A stretch of DNA of 64,000 nucleotides, from the NCBI GenBank assembly GCA_030765065.1, contig CM060990.1, positions 286,467,341 to 286,531,340 on the forward strand, read 5' to 3'. Source of the stretch: Deroplatys truncata. Taxonomy: Eukaryota > Arthropoda > Insecta > Mantodea > Mantidae. The translations under genes and the position numbers were made by a program. Below are positions 23,995 to 36,700 of the stretch, piece after piece. A model generated the notes under the pieces. It did not search any database and was not told the DNA's origin. It worked only from the letters and a program-made list of their open reading frames with translations. The stretch's first letter is position 1, and the number at the start of each line of letters is the position of its first letter.

Positions 23995-24480
23995 ACCTCA
24001 ACACTAATACAATGCAAGCCGAGCGAGTTTTTACATATCTGCACAAATCAGTGTTGGAGTTTTTTTACACTGTATTTAATTTTGTTTAAAGGATTCAGTG
24101 CATGAAAGACGAATCGGGGTGTGAGTATCATATTTTTTATCTGAACTTTACACTCCCATGGATTTCTCTACACCCGCTCTTCTTGTATCAATATTCACAT
24201 GATTTTCTCTACACATTCTTCTTCCATTCACATGATTTTCTCTACCCTCATTGTTTCACAACCACATTGATTTCTACACCCGCTCTTCTTCCCTTCACAT
24301 TTATAAGTTCTTCTCTACCCTCTCATTGTTTTACTATTACGTAGATTTCTACACCCATTCTTCATCCATTCGCATTCAAATGATTCACTCTACCCGATCT
24401 TTGTTTCACCATCACATGGGTTTCTACACCCGCTCTTCTTCCATTCACATTCATACGATTTTCCCTACCAGTAGCTTATT
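23995..24480 (+). repeat. Polinton inner-end segment plus short ~40-bp tandem array
   Basis: Positions 23995-24160 match the inner part of the terminal repeat at 38185-38290 (AATACAATGCAAG, AAAGACGAATCG, GAGTATCA). Positions 24170-24480 then carry a degenerate array of CACATGATTTTCTCTACAC-like units, related to the larger array at 38340-39270. Confidence 0.6.
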
Positions 24481-24489
24481 ATAGAGAGA

Positions 24490-25400
24490 GCTAGGCCACT
24501 TTTTTGAGCATATATGGGAAAGGATAGGGAACATGAGGGTAGATACCAGGTTGAGAGAGCCTTCAGGGAGGAAAATGTGTTATTTGGGAGAGATAGGGAA
24601 TATGAGGGCTGATGCTAGGCTAGACAGAGTTGAAGGAGGGAAATGAGTTTATATGGAAGAGATAGCGGAGAGGTGTTAGGCTAGACAGAGTTTGGGGAGT
24701 AGAGTATGGTTTTTATATGAGGTATAGGAAAACGAGGAGAGGTGTCAGGCTAGACAGATACTGAAGGAGGAGAAATATGAACTTATATAAGCAGAGATAG
24801 GGAATACGAGAGTAGGTGCTAGACTAGACAGGACTTGAAGGATAGAATATGGCTTTTATATGGGAGAGAGAAAAACCGAGCAGAGGTATTAGGCTAGGAG
24901 GGGGATGAATGGTAGAGTATGCGTTTACATGAGAGAAGGAGAAAACAGGGAGAGATGCTATGCTAAGAGAGTTGAAGGAGAGGGAAATATGTTTATATGA
25001 GAGATAGGGAACACGAGGAGATGTGTTAGGCTAGACAGATGTTGAGGAGTAGAGTATGCGTTTATATGTATGAGAGATATAGGAAAACGAGGAGAGGTGT
25101 CAGGCTAGACAGATACTGAAGGAGGAGGAATATGAAATTATGTACAGGAGAGATAGGGAATACGAGGGGAGGTGTTAGACTAGACAGGACTTGAAGGATA
25201 GATTATGGTGTTTATATGGGAGAGATAGCAAACCCGGGAGAGGTATTAGACTAGGAGGGTTTGAATGATAGAGAATGCGCTTATATGGAAAGACGGGTAA
25301 AACAGAGAGAGATCCTATGCTAAGAGAGAGAGTAGAAGGAGGGGGAAATGCGTTTATATTTGAGAGGTACGGAAAACAATGATAGATGTTAGGGAGGTTA
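24490..25400 (+). repeat. tandem array of ~72-bp units
   Basis: About twelve units of the form GAGATAGGGAATACGAGGAGA ... AGGCTAGACAGA ... TTTATATGGGA. Units are 63-80 bp and clearly diverged. No coding. Confidence 0.8.
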
Positions 25401-25439
25401 GTCTTGTTGCATATGTAATGTCCAGTCTTCTCCAGGAAA

Positions 25440-26870
25440 GCACCATTCAACATTCAGCAGGTGAGCATATTTCACGGTTTTTGTGCAGCATAGTTTTGCA
25501 TGATTTCACAGGTAATTCAGGTAGTATCATAGCTGTTTAGTGTAATTAAGGTAGTATCATAGGGTAGGACAGGTTTCATGGTTTAGCTGTGTACATATCC
25601 GATTGTTTTCACAAATAATTCAGAGAGTATCATAGGTATTTAGGATAATTCAAGTATCATAGCTGTTTAGGTTAATTCGGTTAGTATCACAAGGTAGGAG
25701 ATTCCGGGAAGCGGATATAGCATAGTTCCGTATGATTTCACAGCTAATTCAGATAGTATCGTAGGTATTTAGGATAATTCAGGTATCATAGGAGTTTAGA
25801 GTCACTCAGCTAGTATCATAGGAGGCTAGATTCCAGGGGTGGCACGTATTCCATATGATTGGCCTAAACACCTAATATCGTAGGTGTTTAGGCCAATTCA
25901 ACAAATATAACAGGAGGCTAGGTTCTATGGGCAGGTATATCATAGCTGCATATGATTTTACTGGTAATTCAGCTAGTGTCATAGCTGTTTAGGATTATTC
26001 AGGTAGTATCACAGGATGCGGCAGATTCAGGGAAGCGGATATAGCATGGTTCTATGTGATTTCACAGGTAATTCACATAGTATCGTTGGTATTTAGGATA
26101 ATTCAAGTATCATAGGTGTTTAGAGTCACTCAGCTAGTATCACAGGAGGCTAGATTCCAGGGGTGGCACGTATCATAGCTGCATATGATTTCACAGGGAA
26201 TTCAGCTAGTATCGTAGGTATTTAGGTTAATTCAACTGGTATCACAGTAGGCTAGATTCTAGGGGCAGGCGTATCATAGCTGTATATGATTTCACTGGTA
26301 ATTCAGCTAGTATCGTAGGTATTTATGCTAATTCAGCTAGTATCACAAGAGGATTGATTCCAGGGGTTGGGTAGGGCATAGTTTCGTATTTCACAGACAA
26401 TTCAGAGACCGTCGTAGGTATTTAAGATAATTCAAATATCATAGGTGTTTAGAGTTATCCAGCTAGCATTACAGGAGGGTAGGTTCTAGGGGTTGATTAT
26501 AACATAGTTTCGTATTTCTCAGATAGTTCAGGCAATATCGTAAGTATTTGGGGGTAATCAGCATAGCTTTACAGATACTCGTGATAATTTCGATCAGCAA
26601 TTTTTATCACATCTATTTGAGGTATTTGCAGGTGATTCAGGTTGTATCAAAGGTATTTGAGTCATTTTAACAGGCAATTAAACTAGTAGGGTAAACAAGA
26701 TAGTATCACAGGTGGTCCAGCTAATTTCGAGCAGGGATTCGTACCAGAGCTATTTAAGGTAATTTCGCATGATTCGGGTAGTATGACAGGTACGTAAATC
26801 ATTTTAACGGGTAACTTAGATATCGTCACAGGTATTCGTGGTAACATAGGGAATAATTACATTATAAACA
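25440..26870 (+). repeat. tandem array of ~32-bp subunits with higher-order period
   Basis: Subunits such as TTTAGGATAATTCAGGTAGTATCATAGG recur for about 1.4 kb. Longer blocks (AGGCTAGATTCCAGGGG ... GCATATGATTTCAC) recur about every 120-160 bp, giving a higher-order pattern. The array decays toward 26870. Confidence 0.8.
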
Positions 26871-28169
26871 TTTCTCATACAACGTTATAATGCTTTGATA
26901 TACTTTTTTCTAAATTTTACAAATTTTATAAATTTACTTTTTTTATATGTTAAACAGATAGTGTGCAAGACGGAGATGGATAAACTGCATATTGGTTTAC
27001 AAATTGAAAAGTTTTACGATAACATACCCTTATTTTAGTTTGTTGTAGGCGACTCTCCCTTTATCTAGGCTTGAGACGAGCACTAACATTGTTCCTAATG
27101 GCAGGGTTAACGCCTACCCTTCCATCTTCTTCTTTATAAATCAGGTGTATGCTTGGTGTATACACATTACATGGACAAACTTCCATTTGTTAAATTGTAG
27201 ACTCACGGAGAAAATCTTCATCTTCGACTTACATTCTCTTAAGCACTGTCTGTAATGCTATAATGCCCATACGCATAGGTAGTCATTCCATCCTCGGGAA
27301 TAACTCCTTTATCATCAAAGGTATTCAATGTAATTTTATTTACCTGCACTGTGGTAACAGCGTGCTCTCGTGATAGGATTAGGATCATGGGCGTTCTGAT
27401 GATTTCACAGGCTTTAAGACAGTTTGTATAGCTGTCAAATGTAATGTACTGCTTAATAGCACTACGTTTTATACATTTAACCTTTTTATCATCGATCCTC
27501 GAATATTTAATGCATACATCATAGGTCGTAGTCCAACAAAGCGCAGGATGATTTTGCTATTAGCCTCACCTTTAAATTTTCCCAACATTTTTTATTCTGA
27601 GTAGAGTGGCATATATGGCTCGCAGGATAATCAGCTGTATCCAGATGCTCAAGAAAACGTGGCTAGTCCTGGTACACATCTTCAGTTGTCACGATGAATG
27701 AATGAATCAGTGTCCATATACATAAGCTTCAGGTTTTCAGCCCCATAATATGGCAACATCACATCATAATGATAGTGGGACATTAATGGCTGGGGATGTC
27801 CAATACACTCATACTGATGTGTATAGGTTTGTTAAACACGATCTGATGAGAGGCCATATGTACAGCGGCTAGATTGGTAGCATATATTGTCCTATCGATA
27901 AACGTAGGCTGGGCAATCAACTTTTCCAGTGTCTTTTCATTTCCCATCAGTCGTATATCCATACAATTACGTAGGTTCTTCATAGATTTTCCAAACGTAG
28001 CGTTGTTAAAGAGTTTGTAGAGGTCTTTCTCGAAGTCGTTTTTTGCCTGTTGTCGTAGCCGGTTGTTGAATTCCGCATGCGCTTTTAACCACTGTGACTG
28101 CCGGAATTGTAGCACAGGATGGATTTTCATTAGTCGTAGTCCATGACTAAGAGCTTTTCTTAAGAAATC

Positions 28170-28405
28170 CAAGATGGGGTATCAGTTTCTTTGTAAATGA
28201 TTCCTTAGGATTCATACACTCAGGAAGGAAAGGTAGATCGTTGTGTAGATCGTTAAGTTCTACAGGATACTCGATGTCGACTTCTAACATCCCCAAGATG
28301 GGCTATCAGTTTCTTTGTAAATGATTCCTTAGGATTCATACACTCAGGAAGGAAAGGTAGATCGTTAAGTTCTACAGGATACTCGATGTCGACTTCTAAC
28401 ATCCA
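28170..28405 (-). repeat. local tandem duplication within polymerase pseudogene
   Basis: A segment of about 110-125 bp is repeated head to tail; the blocks GGTATCAGTTTCTTTG and GGGCTATCAGTTTCTTTG start the two units. One unit contains an extra TTGTGTAGATCG. The duplication shifts the reading frame after motif A. Confidence 0.8.
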
Positions 28406-30772
28406 TGAGGATCATCTTCTTGTAGTCTTTCTAAGTTGATTTCTTCAGGCGAAACCCACTGAAATCCACTAAAAGGAAGGGCGTGACACATTGCCCACCC
28501 ATATCGGTTATCTATCGCTGTCCTCGTATGTAATAAATTGGTTTGGTCTCGACGGATCAAACTTCTCCATATAAGTATTATTATCCTCTGGATAGCGATG
28601 AGAAACTTGGCATAAACCTCCTCTTATGCCGGATTCTACCATGAGTAGTTGATCATAATATTGTAACAGCTCTAGCTTAATTCCAGTATACAGTAACATG
28701 GCGTCCCATGTAAGTCCTGGAGAGGTGAAATTATGTGCTGGATCAAGTTTGTGTATTTTGAGGGTTTGCTTTCTGAATGTCTCAAAGACATCTGCTAGAA
28801 GAACATCTGAAGTTAAGTAGAGGTCGCTGTACTCGTCAAGGTTTCTTACATTAAACAGTTTCCATACATTTCTAGCATGGTCGTATTCAGCATCACTGAT
28901 TTCTTCTTCATTTAATCTATTGTAGAAGGAGTCCTTAGGAGGCACGCAGGTCTCGTTCAGGACATCCCATGAAGTAATAAAAGCACATGGAAATACGCCC
29001 TTACGTGTCATCAAATTCAATTTGTTTTCTCCAAAGTATTTTAGCGTTTCAAGATATGAGGTTAGATTTTTTAGCAACTTATCCAAGCTTGTACTCAGGA
29101 ATCGAAAGCTATCCGCAAACCGGAGTTTTATATCTCCGACATACTTGGAGAATGAGACATAGCTTTCTTCAGAGTTAGGAATTACCTCCACACGTTCACT
29201 TGTACACCCCAACTCCTTAATAATGGAATAAGAGTCATATCCGCAAGGTCATGCATGAAGACAGGAATATATTTAGGTGTTTTTCAGGCTAAATTGCATT
29301 CGTTATGAAGACCTCCATTATATTCACCGCTGATGTGATCATGGTCGCGTACTTTGTAGTTCTCTTCTGTAAAGGATTTTCCACACAAGTAGCATACTAT
29401 AGAAGACTAAACATTCTTTTGCTGTTCATCTGTACGTTTCAGAACCTTAGTATATTTGTATATATTACCAATCTTCTTTGCAAGGGATGCCAGGTACAGC
29501 ATAAGCTTCTGAGCAGCATCATAACCATGATATACATAGGGTTGCTTTGGAAGACCAATTTCGAGATGTTCAACATTGGATGACGGCTTCACGTAAACAC
29601 TGAAGCTCATTGGTGTGTGCTATAGATAAGGGGTTGTATAGGAAGTTTCAGGATTTGGGTATACATGTGTGGCATGGAGTGAGAATACTCTCAAGATCTG
29701 CATAGATGACATACGGTACTTTCAGCATCCTATCAAAATTTTTTAACTGTACAATTGATTTCTCCTTGGTAGGCATAACTATCCTTACAACACCACGTTG
29801 AATACAGATGGCTGCATGTTCTTGTAGTTTTCCAGTCCACTTTGCCCGCTCTGATCATCAAATTGTGTAAAACAGCGCTTACAGGTATAAACACGTACAT
29901 TACGTTTAGTTTTCTGGCGTCGAACGAGCTTCTAAATATTCTTTATATATACATAGTGATGTTTTCCACAACTGTCACTCAATAGTAGCGGGTCATGGTG
30001 GTGAGGTAGTTCATTCTCAACAACCTTTATTGAATACACTTCATGCTTCTCATCCAGCCCGAAAACGCTGATAGACGTATTGTTCAGCTTCTCAAATGTG
30101 GTATTCGATAAAGTGGAGTAGGATAGAAAACCAAGCCTGAAGTCGTACTTATCTTGAAATTGTTTGTATTTGCTGAAGCGTTGAGGCTTGGTGCTGACGA
30201 ATGTGGCCAGTACAGAATACATGAAGCATTTCTCATCGCTAAAGTTCAGGATGTTTATACACGCTTCTTTAGCTCCAGGAAATGGCGGTAGTGCTATGTA
30301 GCTACTTCCTCGTAACGGACTGTACTTGTTGATACGATGACGAACTTCTTCCACAGCAAGCAAAGCCCAGTTGCTACCTTTAAGCTGAGACTCCTCCAGT
30401 TCAGTCACCAATTTCTTGAACTTTGCTTCCAACGTTAACTCCAGATCCGTTTCTAGAAACACAGGCTGATTCCGTGTTTTAAATGTTTTGTCACAGGTTT
30501 CTCCGAATACTGTTAACAAATCGACACTCAGCCAACAGATTAATTTTCACACTCTTGTGAATACCAAGCTCTTTATGCACAGCCTGGATTATCCGTTGTT
30601 TTACCTCACGGATATACATATTCAGATCCTTAGCTGATTCGCATTGTATAAAATACGATTTCACTCGTCCATCGAATGAATTTTCATATTGTTTCTTATC
30701 ACAGTCCTCCATTTTTGACAGTAGCTGATGTTTAGTAGGCTCCAATCTGCTTTTGTTCTGAGGACTGCTTAC

Positions 30773-30967
30773 TTAAAATACACCTTCGTGTCGCTTACTG
30801 TTATAACCATCATTTAAGGTTACATTACAAGACTTGAATTTGAAGAGCTTCTTACAAGACATCTCGTGTCTTCTCTTGTGATAACCTCGGAGGAATTTCT
30901 TCCCGCATTTTCTGCAAGCGTATCCTGATGCACTAGGAATGATATCCTTATATGCAGAGTTATTCAT
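30773..30967 (-). pseudogene. C2H2-finger N-terminal exon of the polymerase region
   Basis: A 64-codon frame starts MNNSAYKD and holds CRKCGKKFLRGYHKRRH, a classical C-x2-C-x12-H-type finger, followed by a second Cys-containing half. Such fingers are often found at the N-terminus of Polinton-family polymerase genes in arthropods. It lies immediately upstream of the polymerase frames on the same strand. Confidence 0.6.
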
Positions 30968-30970
30968 CCT

Positions 30971-31516
30971 TAATTTTGACGTAATAACGTATTAATCCTT
31001 CTTCAGGGAAATGTAGACCTCTTCAGCTTGATAACACTTTAGAAAGCAGATTATTCTTGGAGAGAGCACGATGTTAACGCCTCAAGACTAATTAGCGCAA
31101 TGAATCCAAGTGACCGAGATCACCCTATTTATAGAGTGAGCACGGACACTTTTAGATCAATCATATACACACGTTTAAACTCACTCCATAACTAGCTGTA
31201 TATTGTCGCTCTGCGAGTATTAAACTCTGCCATATAACCTCACACCCAGAGACAGGATGTCCGACTGTATCAAACACGATTAAACTCGTCCTATATCTAC
31301 CTGTATATGGTGTCACACCAACAAGAGAAGTATTCTCACACATTCATTCCGACAGACGTTTCCATTCAAAGCCTACCACAACCACCCGCCAACACTAGCA
31401 CCACAAACACCACTACCACCACCAAAATTAAGACCATCTCTATTACCACAATACTTAGAAGTAAACGCTTAAAAGGTGACTCGAAGATTTTACCCTTATT
31501 TAATTTAATTCATACC
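30971..31516. other. no gene recognised
   Basis: Mixed sequence between the polymerase start and the inverted-duplication edge, with a short (ACC)n-like tract near 31385-31425. No terminal repeat was found that would close Polinton A here. Confidence 0.45.
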
Positions 31517-32325
31517 CTGAAACACTCTCATCGTACTAAGATGCTTTTTCACAGGTGCATGTCCTGTGAGAAATGCTTAATTGTTCTCAACTGAAGTCTG
31601 GCACTTTAACTAATCTTTCAGCTCTTTTCTTACATGTTTTTTCTAATAACTAGTTTACCATGCATGTTTCCTGTAGTTTTAAGCCAGGTTTTATTATTTT
31701 CTACTTTGGACCAGTTCTTAACAGCCTCTCTTACTAAACACCGAGGTGTTCCTAGAGACGGCTCTGATGCAAAGAATTGCGAAGTGGCTCTTTCTCTTGT
31801 AAGTTCATCAGCTTTTTCGTTTCCATCTATGCCACTCTGACCTAGCACCCATTTGAGTTGAACTTCATTCTGTTCTGTCAAGATTGTGAGCATATTTAAG
31901 CAGTTTAAAGCCAGGCCTGACGTTAGCTTATGCTTACTTAGAGCTTTAAGTGCAGCCTGGCTAGCTGAGAAGATAAGGATTTGTTAATAGTGTAAGCTCT
32001 CCTAATGTTTTCACGCATGCATTGAATAATAGTATACATTTCTATTCTAAAAGGGGTAGCATATTCCCCAAGGGAAAAGTACTTTTTGCACCTTGGTCTT
32101 ATGCCATATATTCCGGATCCTGTACCTGAGTCATCTTTTGAGTCGAGTGTAAACCACATCAAAGTTTTCTTAGAAGTTTTATTCGTCTAACGATCAGCAT
32201 CAACAATGACCCTCAAGTTCTTTATAAAGGGTTTAATTGGATTTCTATAGGCTGGTGGCATTTCTGAAGATGCATTTCTTATGTATTTCCTGATTCTTAG
32301 CAAATCGGATCTAATTCAGGAATTC
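31517..32325 (-). pseudogene. non-LTR RNase H fragment (left-arm copy)
   Basis: Minus-strand frames give MMWFTLDSKDDSGTGSGIYG then WVLGQSGIDGNEKADELTR, an RNase H domain with its first Asp and the C-terminal Asp motif. It matches 51810-52627 in inverted orientation. Unlike that copy, homology stops abruptly at 31517 in the middle of the coding sequence. It also stops at 32325, where the (GAT)n tail of the next element begins. One frameshift lies near 31900. Confidence 0.8.
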
Positions 32326-33797
32326 TCAGTTGATGATGATGAGATGGGGTTTAAGGACGCTCAACAGCTAGGGTTATTAGCGCCCTTACAAGGTATAAAC
32401 TATAAAATTTAAAAATCAAAAACCTAAAAAACCACACACAGTCCCGCTTGGTCAAAGCACTAAAAAACACAACAGACCAAATACTGAAATCTACACACTA
32501 AAATTATGGTCAATAAAAGACTATAACATGTCAAGAGCTGTAGAACGCCTAAGACACGAGCGCCATAAGTCCACTAGGGAGGAGTGCCCCCATTAAAAAG
32601 AAAATATAAAATCAAACAGCTAAAAGGCGCTCAGCGCATCAAATGCGACGGCTAAAACCAATGTCAGTGATAAAGCGTAAAAGACATTCTACAGCATGCG
32701 CGTCGTCTGCCAAAACGTTGGCTATGCCAACAGGCAGACCCACGCGAACGCGCAACGGAGCTAAAACTTGACACTCTGTTAAAATGTGTCGCACCGTTAA
32801 TGGTATATCACACTGATCACACAGTGGTGTGGGGTCACCAATAAGCAGGTATCTATGACTAAAAAGGCAATATCCGATTCGTAGACGAGCTAAAATCACC
32901 TCTTCCCGGCGAGAAGAACGAGAAGAGGTACTCCAGACTAACGGAAGAGGTTTAACCTCCCGCAACTTGTTCCCCCTAAGAGCCGCCCACTCATCGCGCC
33001 AGCGCGATAGGATACGGTAACGTAAAATAACAAAAATCTGAGGAAGGAACAACACAGGTAAAACATCTGGGTATTAAAATGGCCAATTTGGCAGCGGCGT
33101 CGGCAGATTCGTTGCCTTAGATGCCCACATGACCTGGAATCCACACAAAGGGGACGCTGATGCCAGAAGCACCAAGCGAGTGGAGCAGGTCATGAATGGG
33201 CTGTACGAGCGGATGGTAACTATACAGCGCGTGAATACTCTGAAGGGCACTCAGAGAGTCCGTACAAACAACACAGCGCCGTAAGACGTGCCGCTGAATG
33301 TATAAAACACATTGATATAGACGAAAAATTTCGGCGATATAAATCGAACATTGTCCAGGTAAACGAAAAGTAAAACTCTGTGCACCAAAAACAAAGGCAC
33401 ATCCTACTCCAACATCAATGTTAGACCCATCGGTATATATAAAATGATAGTCTGCGAACTGCGCCTGTAGTTCTAAAAAAGTGGATCTAAGGACGGAAGC
33501 AGGGGTCTCAATTTTCGGCATCGACGTTAACCCAAGGTAACAGTGGGCCTCAGCGCGCGACCATAGAGGAAAACGCGTTTCCCCCCGTGGAAATGCCGGC
33601 GCTGGCGTAACGTCCAAATGCCGAAGAAGTTGACGAAATCGAACCCCTGGAGGGAGCAATGCAGAGGAGCTAACTATATATTGGCGATCAAGTGAATCCT
33701 CAAAAAATACCTCGAAGGACGTGTGGTCAGGCAAGCTTGAGAGTCGACAGGCATAGCTGCACAAAAGCATCTCACGCCGGAAGGACAGCGGAGGCTC
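32326..33797 (-). mobile_element. 5'-truncated non-LTR retrotransposon (RNase H and C-terminus)
   Basis: Same family as 11640-14818. The 3' tail is (GAT)n at 32331-32345 on the plus strand. The body contains IYTDGS, AEIFRLYQ, CTDSLSALQSI and the Cys/His region CDQCDIPLTVRHIL. Homology to the longer copy ends at about 33797, equivalent to about 13155, so the RT domain is missing. No target duplication was found: the left flank belongs to the RNase H fragment and the right flank to a DDE-transposon end. This suggests that insertion came with a deletion. Confidence 0.85.
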
Positions 33798-36700
33798 TAA
33801 TGGTGCGCAGGAAAGTTAAGGCACAGTTCGTCCACCCACCTTACGCTGAAAGTGAAAGGGCTGAATAAGTACATTAGGAAACTAACAACGTTTTGGTTAA
33901 AATTTGACGCCTCACGACGTCGAAACCATGTATTTTCGGACATATGCCCCTACTGAAAAATATATGTATTTTCGGACATATGCCCCTACTGAAAAATATT
34001 CACTGCATACTAAGCGTGGTCGGTGTTTTTGTATACACACTGTATGTAATATTACAGTGAGAATTGCCACAGCTGTAGCAGGGAATTGTGCAGTCAAAGT
34101 GATTGTGTCTGTACACCGCCTGCGGTCTTTGTGCTTCAACGTCTTGTGCCGTAGGCTTTTGCTTGTATTGTAGCATATACAGTGTTCGAGTTGACCTTCG
34201 GTGTAGTTCAAATCGATGACTGCTGAGCGTGTAAAATAACTTGGCGGTTGCGTTGAAAGCTATGTTATGGAGGCAGAGCTTGATGTTGAATATCTCAATG
34301 CGCTTGCGACCATAGAGCCGCAAGGTTGTCAGTCGTTGATTAATGCTTGAAGTTCTGCCCTTTTCTCGGTGATGGAGGTTTGTAGTCCTTATTGAGTGTT
34401 GTGCAGGTTGTCTGCAGTTGGAAATTCCGCACCGGGTCCAGAGGCCCGGTATGTTTAGGTGACTCTGCTGGTGAGTGTTGCTGATGACGTAGCTGGCGTT
34501 GGCAATATTGGAGACGGGGTATAACCAACATAAATTTGTCGTTCTCCGTGGTGTAGTGGTTACCACGCTAGCTTCTAGTTCATCAAGGTCGCGGGCTCAA
34601 ACCCGGCGGAGGGCGATGAATTTTTTTCGGGCGTAAAAATCCTTAGCGTGTTTTCCTTCGGAAGGGAAGTAAATCTGGTGGTCCCATGTCGTAGATTTAC
34701 GGCACGTAACAGAACCTCAAGCCTGATAAAGAGGCCTCTGAGAAAATTACCGGCATTTCACGCCCAATATAGAACGGGACGCTAAGGACCATAGCAGTTA
34801 AAGAGCGTCCGTAAATAAAACTCAATTTAATTTGATTTGCAACACAGATTTGGTTGGTGACGTGAACTGGCTACGTTGGTGAGAAGTGGATGGTGCTTGA
34901 TGTGAATGTTTAATGAGCTGCGCAGCCATCTTTGGGTGATTCAGACACGAAGCTTGACCCGTGAAATGGTCCGTTCCCTCTCATGTTGCACAGTAACGAA
35001 GCGGGTAGGCTAGGTCCTGCAATGTGAAGGTTACGGTCGGTTTGTTCGAGCCGCAGTAGTGGCAGCGTGGCTGCGCTGTACAAGCTGCTGCCGAATAGCA
35101 ATAGTGATGGCGTCGACATCAGGCATGGGAGTGCTTTTTTAAAAAAGGGGAATAGTAACAGAGCTACAGAGGTGAAAGAGCTGACTTATATCACTGCGAT
35201 AGGAATGGGCTTATCTCTCCAGGAGAAAAGGAAGGTAATAAAGAATAATGAAAGGAAGAGAATCAAGGCTGTAGGTTAGTATGGTCCCCCAGAGCACCCG
35301 CGTTAGTCAGTGATCGTTGTAAGCTGCCAAACAGTGGAAAGGAGCAAGATTAATTATTGCTACCTGGGATAGATTTGACAAAATCCCTGAATGCGCCCGA
35401 GGAATATAACGTTAATGAGGAGAGATATTCATCACGTTTGCTCGATCCGAGTACGTCAAGTTCGTGACACTCTGGTGATGAGCATTGGATGATTCTGAAT
35501 GAAGTTTTTGTTGTGTGGCATGTATTTCTATGTAGTCAGTGATTTATTCATAGTTATAGTCCAGTATACGAAGAGTGCAGTCCACTGTATCGAGTTGTTA
35601 TGTAGGCTCGGCGAAGGTATTGAAGTGTTACAGTGAACTAGCTGTTGAATTTTGGATGTCCTGGGCACTTGTCTCTATGGTGTTGGATAAGCGAGGTGTA
35701 GTTTCATTTGTAGATTGTAAGCTCCTGTTCTGAGTCCCTCAAACGGAGCCTCCCATGCTGCCAGCTTGCCTGAGAGTCAGGACCTCCGCATGGATTCAGG
35801 GGATTCGTTTTCTAAAGCGTAGTAGTAATGCTAGTTATAGCATTTATAGGTTTACTGAAAACAGCAGCAGGGTCGAAGAAAAAATAAACACATAAAAGTG
35901 ACATTTTACAATACCATAAATCCATAATATCAGCATACACGAGATAATCTGTGTTACAGTTATAGAACTCCCAAGCCTTAACGAGCTTTACAGCCATTAT
36001 TTTTAAAATCCTCATTATCATTATTCTTTTTCTTGGGTAGAATACCCTCCGCTTTGTAGGACATATGCTCTAAGGTCTTAGAAGGTATTTTAAACCGATG
36101 AATAAAATTAATATCTACAATGAGGGAAAGCAGTAATAATTTTCATGCGAATCTAACAACACTTGTGTAGGAAATACGCAATACTTTACATACATAACAA
36201 AATCGAAATAGAATCCTCTATGTAGAATAAAAATACAATTATTGCTATGGATCTGTATATTTTCTCAAATTATCAGATTTCATGAAAACAATGCATAAAT
36301 AATACATATATTCTACTACTGTTAAGGTTGAATGAAACCCATACACGCATCACAATTTATGATACTTAGACGGGGTAAATATTTGAAGGCAATATCAACA
36401 GTAGTTGCACTAGTGCTGATAGTTTTACAATTTAATTGAAGTTAAAGAATAATTTCCATTCTTGATAATTATTTTCGGGACCTACGGTCTATAAAAAAAT
36501 TTTGTAAACATACATAGGTTTGAACCGAAATTATATTTTCATGTAAAACTAGTAGCACGAGTGCTACTCTGTTAGATAATTACACGAAAAGCTTATTATG
36601 AACTTACCTAGTTTAGTGCCAACCACCTTTGTTAGTCACTGCATTTTAGATTTATAATGCATGTTTGTCATAAGGAAACAAATGCGAGGGATATCTAAAA

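Larger units (their letters stand above)
27080..30970 (-). pseudogene. Polinton/Maverick protein-primed DNA polymerase B, pseudogene
   Basis: Read on the minus strand from 30970 to 27080, shifting frames follow the polymerases of Maverick/Polinton elements. The order is a C2H2-type finger (30773-30967), an N-terminal region (30519-29932: INKYSPLRGSSYIALP, ISVFGLDEKHEVY), exonuclease motif I IYADLES at 29690-29711, a central block at 29212-28508 (DSFRFLSTSLDKLLKN, SWDVLNETCVPPKDSFYN, GLTWDAMLLYTGIKLELL), the motif A region (frameshift inside YEDSDR/NRYGWAM near 28510), motif B-like NNATFGKSMKN near 28000, and motif C YMDTDS at 27703-27721. The C-terminal blocks run to about 27100. Multiple frameshifts and stops, plus a local tandem duplication at 28170-28405, inactivate it. 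Integrase, protease, packaging ATPase and capsid genes were not recognised nearby. Confidence 0.88.

Noticed and set aside
22691..24007. 438-codon open frame on the plus strand and several long minus-strand frames
   Set aside because: Entirely made of a CA-rich minisatellite. The product is Thr/His/Tyr low complexity and all frames are open by composition.
24490..26870. CRISPR-like repeat-spacer arrays
   Set aside because: The units are diverged and contiguous, without unique spacers, in clearly eukaryotic transposon-rich DNA.
27080..30970. Polymerase B as an endogenous virus gene
   Set aside because: The sequence blocks fit Maverick/Polinton polymerases, the nearby ends look like Polinton termini, and no capsid, ATPase or other virus gene was recognised.
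34000..34566. 188-codon minus-strand frame
   Set aside because: The inverted-arm copy at 47020-47560 is interrupted by stops, and no domain is recognisable.
34541..34615. Possible functional tRNA-Val gene
   Set aside because: A and B boxes are present, but the anticodon and acceptor arms do not fold, and the sequence continues into a repeated SINE body found three times.
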